DNA of 64,000 bases from Hetaerina americana (lineage: Eukaryota; Arthropoda; Insecta; Odonata; Calopterygidae): positions 3,138,001-3,202,000 of the forward strand of contig JAKTNV010000002.1 of NCBI GenBank assembly GCA_022747635.1, written 5' to 3'. The notes under the pieces were generated by a model. That model was not told where the DNA came from. It searched no databases and was given only the letters and a program-made list of their open reading frames with translations. Shown here piece by piece: positions 58,225-64,000 of the stretch (position 1 is its first letter; each line of letters begins with the position of its first letter). The position numbers and the translations under genes are program-made.

Positions 58225-58495
58225 TTGTCAAAAAGCCAAAACACAGTATTCAATCCAAAGGTTGGTTTTGGAGATGATTGTGGAGTTCACCCGGTACTAA
58301 GCTGAACAGCTTGTGAAATTCACACGTCAGGGTAGGGGGGGCAGTTCCTTTCCTTGTGCCGGTTATGGTTTCTCAGGAAGATCTGGCACCCGAAAAATCA
58401 CATAGGGTGGGTGGAGCTGCAGGTACCTAAAGAGGCTTGCCTGGGAATCGAACCCGGGCCCTCCAGTCAGTCGTCTGATGCCCTACACCTGGGTT
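58225..58495 (-). repeat. tRNA-headed SINE, family 1, - strand copy
   Basis: On - the sequence has GGGTTCGATTCCCAGGC (a strong B box), GGTACCTGCAGCTCCACCCA, ATGTGATTTTTCGGGTGCCA, GGAAAGGAACTGCCCCCCCT and CCAACCTTTGGATTGA. This is the order seen at 4487-4773. The A-box side is degraded. It lies in the DAW1 large intron. Confidence 0.78.
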
Positions 58496-58901
58496 TAGTA
58501 TTAATTCAGAGGAAGATTGATGTAGAAAAACTATTAGGTGATCATCCAATTTCATCAGTGAAACATTTATTGGGAAAAAGGACAGTGAAAAAAGTTTGAC
58601 AAAAATGTATTTCTCTGTACCAACCTGCGGGTAGAGTATTGTGGTTGGTGGGATGTAGCTGCTTAAAATACTTCATCACCATTGACCACTAGAGGTGATA
58701 GAGGGAGCCTTGGGAACCTGTAGTTTTGTACAAGTTTCTTATTATTTTTAAGTGATATTGCATTTGATAGCAATTTAAAATATCAGCAAATAAAAACATG
58801 TAATGATGTTCTAAGATCTGTAAAATACTTTGCATATTGCCGCATTGTTTTTCTAGATACCTGTATATCTGAATGTGCATTTATAGCTATCAAATATGCC
58901 A
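58496..58901. other. DAW1 intron DNA between SINE and mariner
   Basis: Nothing recognised. The intact mariner is inserted at its right edge. Confidence 0.5.
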
Positions 58902-58903
58902 TA

Positions 58904-60234
58904 CTACCTTGATCAAAAAGTTCCCGGAATAACCACCGCGTGGCGCTCCCATCGTTCCGATTTGAGTTCTGTTTTTTTGTTAAATTGGTACATCTGTTGT
59001 TGATATTCCCTTTAAATCTTAGTGTCATAACTTGACATTTGCAAAAGTTACGTAGCCAAGAGTACATCTATCTCTGTGTGTGTTGGCGATTTTTTACAAT
59101 TTCAGAAATGGATTTAAATTTGCAACAACGAACTTGTATTAAATTTTGCGTAAAAAACGGATTTAGTGGCGCACGGACGTTGGAAATGTTGGAAAAGTGT
59201 TTCGGCAACGATACTCTAAAAATAACGGTCGTTTACCAGTGGCACGAGCGGTTCAGAAGTGGTCGTGAGTCAATCGAAGATGATGAACGCAGTGGCAGAC
59301 CATCGACATCGAAAGTCGGTGAAAAAATTGATAAAGTAAAAGAAATGTTGGTCAATAACCGCAAATTAACCATCAGAGAAATAGCGGAGGACTTGAACAT
59401 TGCCTATGGATCCGCCCAAGACATTGTGGTTAATGATTTGGGTTTCCGTCGTGTAGCAGCAAAGTTGGTGCCAAAAGACCTCAATTTCATGCAAAAAAGA
59501 GACCGTGTTGACGTCGCAAAAGACATGATTTGCGAGGCTGAATCCGATCCCACATTCATCAAAAGGATCATTACTGGAGACGAGACGTGGGTTTATGAGT
59601 ACGACACGCAATCCAGACATCAGGCAAGTGAATGGCGTTCACCAAATGAGCCGAGACCAAAAAAACCACGTCGTTTTCAGTCAAAAAAGAAGGCAATGCT
59701 GACGGTTTTCATGGATTACAACGGTGTAGTGCATCATGAATTTTTGCCAGAAGGCCAGACAGTAAACAAAGAGTATTATTTGGGCGTTATGAGACGTTTG
59801 CGTGAAGCAATTCGCCGAAAGAGACCAGAAATGTGGGCAGAAAACTCGTGGATTTTGCACCATGATAACGCACCGTCGCACAGTGCTATCATTATTCGTA
59901 ATTTTTTGACGAAAAATGCAACAAATACCATCCAACAGCCACCGAATTCACCTGATTTGGCTCCCTGTGACTTCTTTCTGTTCAATCGAGTTAAAAAACC
60001 ATTACGGGGAACGCGTTTTAGCAGCCGAGAGGAAGTAATGGAAAAATCGCAGGAAGCACTGATGGACATACCGAAAACCGAATATAAAAAATGTTTCGAG
60101 GATTGGATCAAGCGCTGGCATAAGTGTGTTGCAGTCGATGGGGATTACTTTGAAGGGGACAATATAGATTTAGATGAATAAACTTGTATTTTTAATTTTC
60201 TGAATAAATTCCGGGAAATTTTTGATCAAGGTAG
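58904..60234 (+). mobile_element. Apparently intact mariner transposon, 1,331 bp
   Basis: Terminal inverted repeats of 27 bp differ at one base (CTACCTTGATCAAAAAG... against CTACCTTGATCAAAAAT...). TA duplications lie at 58902-58903 and 60235-60236. Between them is a full transposase frame. The inverted repeats, exact TA sites and unbroken frame make it the youngest-looking DNA transposon in the window. It sits in a DAW1 intron, antisense to the gene. Confidence 0.96.
59108..60181 (+). CDS. Mariner transposase, 357 aa, DD34D
   Basis: The transposase cuts and pastes the element at TA sites. I chose ATG 59108 (MDLNLQQRTCIKFC) because it aligns with mariner N-termini; an in-frame ATG at 59039 adds 23 unconserved residues. 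The N-terminal half has two helix-turn-helix regions (VVYQWHERFRSGRESIEDDE, then TIREIADEL-like REIAEDLNIAYGSAQ) joined by GRPSTS. The catalytic residues are Asp in TGDETWVYEYD, Asp in LHHDNAPSH, and Asp in SPDLAPCDFFLF, with 34 residues between the last two. The end GDYFEGD is the usual C-terminal motif. Length is typical (about 345-357). It is of the FLJ37770/GVQW3-like type found in many animal genomes. No defect is visible. Confidence 0.95.
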   Translation: MDLNLQQRTCIKFCVKNGFSGARTLEMLEKCFGNDTLKITVVYQWHERFRSGRESIEDDERSGRPSTSKVGEKIDKVKEMLVNNRKLTIREIAEDLNIAYGSAQDIVVNDLGFRRVAAKLVPKDLNFMQKRDRVDVAKDMICEAESDPTFIKRIITGDETWVYEYDTQSRHQASEWRSPNEPRPKKPRRFQSKKKAMLTVFMDYNGVVHHEFLPEGQTVNKEYYLGVMRRLREAIRRKRPEMWAENSWILHHDNAPSHSAIIIRNFLTKNATNTIQQPPNSPDLAPCDFFLFNRVKKPLRGTRFSSREEVMEKSQEALMDIPKTEYKKCFEDWIKRWHKCVAVDGDYFEGDNIDLDE

Positions 60235-60236
60235 TA

Positions 60237-60912
60237 TTTCTGTCTTTGTTCAATTTAACATGACCTCACTTGACCCTGGAAGAATAGATGTACGTCATTT
60301 ATGTAAAACTAATTGGTGCTGGTGCAAAGATTTCCATGATATATAGTTTTCAAAGGCTCCATTGCATCAGATTTTACTCTGTTTGTTGTTACTGTTGATA
60401 ATGGTTTCACCAGCAGAAGCAATGAACACGGTGAACAAAGACATTGCAACATTCACCCAAAAAATTGATCTCTATATTGAGTCAAGAATCGAGGAGGATA
60501 TGATAAGAGACCCAATGGATGTTAGTTAAAATTAAATCTGTGAATCCAATGGTGATAAACTGTAAAATATAGAGAAAAAAAGGAGTGATAAGGGAAAAAA
60601 GTATGGGTCTGAAGGGATTGGTAATTCATGAAGACTGGCTTTTGAGTTACCATTCCTATAGATATGACTCCTATATTTTTTCTCTCCGACCATTCCTTAA
60701 TTTCTTCCTCTTTCATTGTTGATAACCAATTTACGCACTTGCGTAATTCATCTTATACCTTAAGCCATAACACTCAGGCCTGATTTAGAATATTGGATAT
60801 TGATTGATTAATCAGACAACATCCAACTATTTGATTTCATTCCAATGAATTATATTGCCATTAAACGGTGGTCTTCTGAAATAAAGTAAGATTATAATAC
60901 AATGTAACGTAC
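60237..60912. other. DAW1 large intron, 5' part in transcript order
   Basis: AT-rich, with no gene recognised. The splice donor GTACGT on - lies at 60907-60912. Confidence 0.6.
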
Positions 60913-61072
60913 CTCGGCAGTCAGTTTAGCAGTTGTTCCAAGACACTTTGATGATCGAACATCCCATATTTTTGCTGTGCCATCGGCAGAGCTACTGGCT
61001 ATAAGACTGCAATCATTGTTGTAAATACTGTTAGTTATCTCTTTTTCATGCCCTGATATTGTACCAATTTTT
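60913..61072 (-). CDS. DAW1: DAW1 exon, WD blade
   Basis: The exon follows acceptor CTTTTCAG and its first base completes an Ile codon from the exon above. It reads KIGTISGHEKEITNSIYNND, then CSLIASSSADGTAKIWDVRS and SKCLGTTAKLTAE. GHxxEIxxxxxNxDCSLIxxxSxDxTxKxWD and CLxT are the signature of a middle DAW1 blade. Donor GTACGT. The match, including NxDCSLI, is better to DAW1 than to general WD proteins. Confidence 0.94.
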
Positions 61073-61223
61073 CTGAAAAGGGTGGGTCGTAAGTTAAGAA
61101 TGTAATATAGCACCAATAATGCATCCCATGACAGAGATATAACTTGTGAATGTTGTTACAGGCAGTTAATATATATTAGTTCCACACTTGTTGGTCAACT
61201 TAATTTTGAAGGCAATGGATAAT

Positions 61224-61405
61224 TACAATGCAACAATTTCAGAGTGTAAAAATCATTTGCCTTGACCGGGATTCGAACCCAGATCCCTAAATTTCTGGTC
61301 GAGTGCTTTAGCCAGTTAAGCTATCGAGGCATCCTCTTAAACTTTAGCGGATGTCTCCGTTAAAAGTTACTGTTACGGCAATCTCCGGCAGTTTCTTTGG
61401 AATTT
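61224..61405 (+). repeat. tRNA-like foldback family, one-armed copy
   Basis: Bounded by the 13 bp direct duplication GGCAATGGATAAT at 61211-61223 and 61406-61418. It holds CAATGCAACAATTTCAGAGT, a tRNA-like cloverleaf in antisense (61258-61330, with a consensus B box GGTTCGAATCC on -), then TCCTCTTAAAC. It passes directly to the constant tail (GGATGTCTCCGTTAAAAGTT to TTTCTTTGGAATTT). The second arm and spacer of the 16.7 kb copy are absent. It lies in a DAW1 intron. Confidence 0.85.
61258..61330 (-). ncRNA. tRNA-like cloverleaf in the one-armed foldback copy
   Basis: On - it reads GCCTCGATAGCTTAACTGGC at the 5' end, with the A box TAGCTTAACTGG and B box GGTTCGAATCC matching the pol III consensus. 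The T-arm CTGGG/CCCGG and D-arm GCTT/AAGC fold. The loop at the anticodon position is CCAGAAA, again without U33, so a decoding tRNA is unlikely. Confidence 0.5.
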
Positions 61406-61418
61406 GGCAATGGATAAT

Positions 61419-62026
61419 ATTCTTCCTTCGATGTTTTGGCACCAAAAATAGCAAGACACTAAAACAAGCAATGGCTTCCATTCTAGAAGCACTAGATACC
61501 CATATTTTATATTTTGATTGATGTATTATGACACACCCATTATGATAATGTAAAGCCAATTTCAATATTAAATCTTAAACGTCTTTCATGAGTCACATTG
61601 AAGGATTGTGCCAAGGTAAAATGACATTTTGCTATACATCATATCTGGTCATATGGAAACTTTCTTCAAATGGGTGCCTAGTAAATAATGTTAGTAACTT
61701 CCTCTTCTGTTTCATTTAAAATTTGTATGCAAGTGATATTGTTGCACAAAATTGCCCTGATTTTGACATCTCAATGAACAAGTGTCTAAATAGTTTTGTT
61801 ATAGAAAACACGACTTTAAAGTTATACTTGATAGAGTAATACTTTAGGGTTGTATAATTGCATTGAAGTTTTGGATAATGTTTAAATTTTGATTACTGTG
61901 GAAATACATTTCCAAACTCTTTGGTTTTGACCAAAGAAAATTTTTTTTGTTACATAGATGTAACCTTTTGCAACCTTCTAATTTAACACAGTTTGCAGTT
62001 GCATACAATTTCCAAATATTGGCCCA
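61419..62026. other. DAW1 intron DNA
   Basis: Nothing recognised. Confidence 0.5.
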
Positions 62027-62209
62027 ATTGAAATTGAAAAGAAACAACTTGGCTTTTCCACATAGAATTTTTTTTATTTACGACCTAGGTTTCATTATGG
62101 TATGGCATCATCGGGTTAAACCTGACGATGCCATACCATAATTAAACCTCGGTCGTAAATAAAAAAATTTCTATGTGGAAAAGCCAAGTTGTTTCTTCTT
62201 AATTTCAAT
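62027..62209. repeat. 183 bp near-perfect palindrome
   Basis: The two 91 bp arms are mirror-symmetric about 62118 (GGTTAAACC). For example CTTGGCTTTTCCACATAGAA on the left is answered by TTCTATGTGGAAAAGCCAAG on the right, and TATGGTATGGCATC by GATGCCATACCATA. Only a few mismatches are seen and there is no net length difference. It has no TA or longer target duplication that I could define. It is intronic in DAW1. Confidence 0.85.
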
Positions 62210-62372
62210 GTGAAGATTTTCCACTAATTGACATCAGAAACTATTTTATTGGCCAAATAACTATCTGCATTCCTTGTGAAGTGTTGAGGTGTGATAGCTA
62301 TTCAATTTTTGTCAAATCGGGAACAGGAACATATGAATATAGTCTGAATTTTAAAACAAAATCAGTATGTAC

Positions 62373-62502
62373 ATGTGATTTCTTGCATCCCAAATTGAAA
62401 TGTTTCCATCAAAAGATCCAGTTATCAGATTCTTTCCAGATTTGTCAAAATGTAATGCAATGAACTGTCCTCCATCACTGGGAAGAACTGCTAGTTGCTG
62501 AC
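62373..62502 (-). CDS. DAW1: DAW1 exon, most upstream in the window
   Basis: The exon follows acceptor TTATTTCAG and reads QQLAVLPSDGGQFIALHFDK, then SGKNLITGSFDGNISIWDAR and NH, plus two bases of a split Ile codon before donor GTACAT. FDxSGxxxITGSFDxxxxxWDAxx is the DAW1 blade preceding the KIGTISGH repeat. Two leading bases imply a phase-1 exon further upstream, which is not in the window. The remaining four or so blades must lie beyond 64000. Confidence 0.92.
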
Positions 62503-62700
62503 CTGAAATAAGAAAATATATATATAGGTGCTTCCATTAAACTGAATAATCAGGTCATTTGATTTATTTCATGGGATGAACATATTTATAAAGTCATTGA
62601 GGAACAAGGTAGATAGATACCTTTATAAGAGTGGGGTACATAGATAGCAGTACAGGGAGAGTAATAAAGACATGAGTCAGCAGTGGTGGAGGTACCAATC
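62503..62700. other. DAW1 intron DNA
   Basis: Nothing recognised between the exon and the RTE-like remnant. Confidence 0.5.
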
Positions 62701-63870
62701 TGAGACTTATGCAGTTCGCTAATAAGTCACACATCCCTTGATTATTATATTATTTTCTTTAATTCTACCCAATTCACTCTGTCAATTACCAACCACCTTT
62801 CCAAAATCTACAGAACAGGCAAATATGTCCTAATTGTACTCCCTATTCCTCTCTATTAGTAGCAGTACTTTTTCATTTGTGCAAAGGCATCAAGTGTGCC
62901 TCTTGCCTTCCTCAACCCAGACTGATCATCTCATAGGTAGTCATTTGCCCTGCTCATCATCCCTTTTGATTGATGACCCTGAGAACTACTTTAGCTGTGT
63001 GTGAAATCAATGTAATTGTTCTCTAGTCCTTATATATGACCACCTTTCCCTTTTTTGAGATGGGAACTAACACTGGACTCAAAAAATCTTCTTGCCAGGT
63101 TCCTTCCTCGTTGATGCCATGAATTGGTCCATATAGGCTCTACTTCCCACATTTTCTTAACCCCTTAAGCAGTTCCGCAGTGATGTTATCCATCCCCACA
63201 GCCTTATTTGATTTGAATGCCCTTTATACCCTTTCTATCTTCCCATGGAGTATGTCATCAAATTCTCATTCTATGCCAAAGCTTGCTGGTTTAATGTATT
63301 TACCATATTGTTCCTCTATTTATTCATTCTATCTCTCTTGAATCTTTTCTGGTTCAAGTAATAATTTTCTGGACTTACTGTTGATTGTTTGCATGGATTC
63401 TCCCTTCTTACTTCCTGATTGATCTTTCGCCTTTCTGTCCGTTGTGTCCTTCATTTCACTCATCCTCCATAAACACTCCATATCCTTGCACTGTGTCTTC
63501 CACCTTCCACTCCACTTCTTTCACTCTATTAGTTTCCCACCCCAGTTTATTATTCAACTATTTGTATTTTCTTCTACTAATTGTGTGATTGCATTCTTCC
63601 ATTTCCTTATCTTGTCCATCTTCTAATCATCTCATCTGTAATCCACAGTTTTCTTCTCCTTTTCCTATTAAACATTCCTGTAGTTTTTTTTATGGGTTTT
63701 GATTCCTCTTTTTCATAATTTCTCATTTGTCTTCTCTTTTTCCTATCTTCCATTCCACATTCATTATTTTACTTACTACCAGCTGATACTCCTTTCTAGT
63801 TTCTGCGGCTAATGCTACATTCCATTTTCTCTACCGTCTTTTCTGTTTCATCCACTTGAATCTGACTTTA
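62700..63870 (-). mobile_element. RTE-like LINE remnant, close relative of the 38-40 kb copy
   Basis: 63180-63555 repeats 39480-39885 almost exactly, including CCATCCCCACAG, TTGCTGGTTTAATGTATTTA and TGCATGGATTCTCCCTTCTT. One internal deletion occurs near 63256. 62760-63170 aligns more loosely with 39010-39470. The - strand encodes broken RT finger and pre-RT sequence. It lies in a DAW1 intron on the gene's strand. Confidence 0.7.
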
Positions 63871-64000
63871 CATTTCATTAGTTATAAATAATCATCTGCA
63901 TCTCCTCCTAGGAAACTGCTAATAAATCACACTTCCTAAATCTGTAACTAACCATGACATACATCTGCAGTCGGTTCTTTCCCAAGTCACCTGGCATATT

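Noticed and set aside
59366..60111. - strand frames within the intact mariner
   Set aside because: They overlap the transposase in antisense and show no conserved motifs.
1..64000. CRISPR array, bacterial operon or phage-like system
   Set aside because: No regular spacer-repeat array was seen. Spliced host genes and animal transposons show that this is nuclear eukaryotic DNA.
1..64000. LTR retrotransposon or endogenous virus
   Set aside because: No paired long terminal repeats, protease, integrase or RNase H motifs were recognised. All RTs seen are non-LTR type, and the Penelope-like pieces lack their RT cores.

Overview
This is eukaryotic, intron-bearing, AT-rich and transposon-rich nuclear DNA. 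Its many mariner, RTE-like, CR1/L2-like and Penelope-like remnants suggest an arthropod, probably an insect or a relative; the species cannot be fixed from the window. There are no operons, ribosome binding sites or CRISPR arrays.

Three conserved host genes can be read from spliced exons. (1) The 3' end of a SAD/BRSK-type serine/threonine kinase (Drosophila sff relative) lies on the + strand, with four exons from 13951 to 21053; its kinase domain must lie to the left of the window. (2) Phosphatidylserine decarboxylase (PISD) lies on the - strand, with five exons from 34928 down to 28942, including the LGST self-cleavage site; a first, targeting-peptide exon was not found. (3) The 3' end of the dynein axonemal assembly factor DAW1 (WDR69) lies on the - strand, with five exons from 62502 down to 51148; the earlier exons lie beyond 64000. 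The kinase and PISD genes converge, and DAW1 lies upstream of PISD in the same orientation. I see no functional link among the three.

Most of the rest is mobile DNA. 0.7-12.6 kb holds a LINE fragment, two Penelope-like remnants, a tRNA-headed SINE, a MITE, a decayed mariner and RTE pieces. 14.3-17.8 kb (a kinase intron) holds two head-to-head CR1/L2-like LINEs, one split by a 390 bp foldback element carrying two inverted tRNA-like cloverleaves. 20-27 kb holds a SINE, more copies of the foldback family, two mariner remnants and an RTE remnant. 37-50.5 kb (between PISD and DAW1) holds RTE copies, a LINE split by a deleted mariner, and a nearly full-length PHD-ORF1/EN/RT LINE with a second LINE nested in it. 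52-60.9 kb (one DAW1 intron) holds an RTE piece, a deleted mariner, a LINE with a 670-codon open frame, a SINE and one apparently intact mariner with 27 bp terminal repeats and TA duplications. 60.9-64 kb holds two DAW1 exons, another foldback copy, a 183 bp palindrome and another RTE copy.

The most unusual item is the tRNA-like foldback family: four copies, each with a direct target duplication of 8-13 bp, sharing a constant tail and a variably deleted inverted tRNA module.
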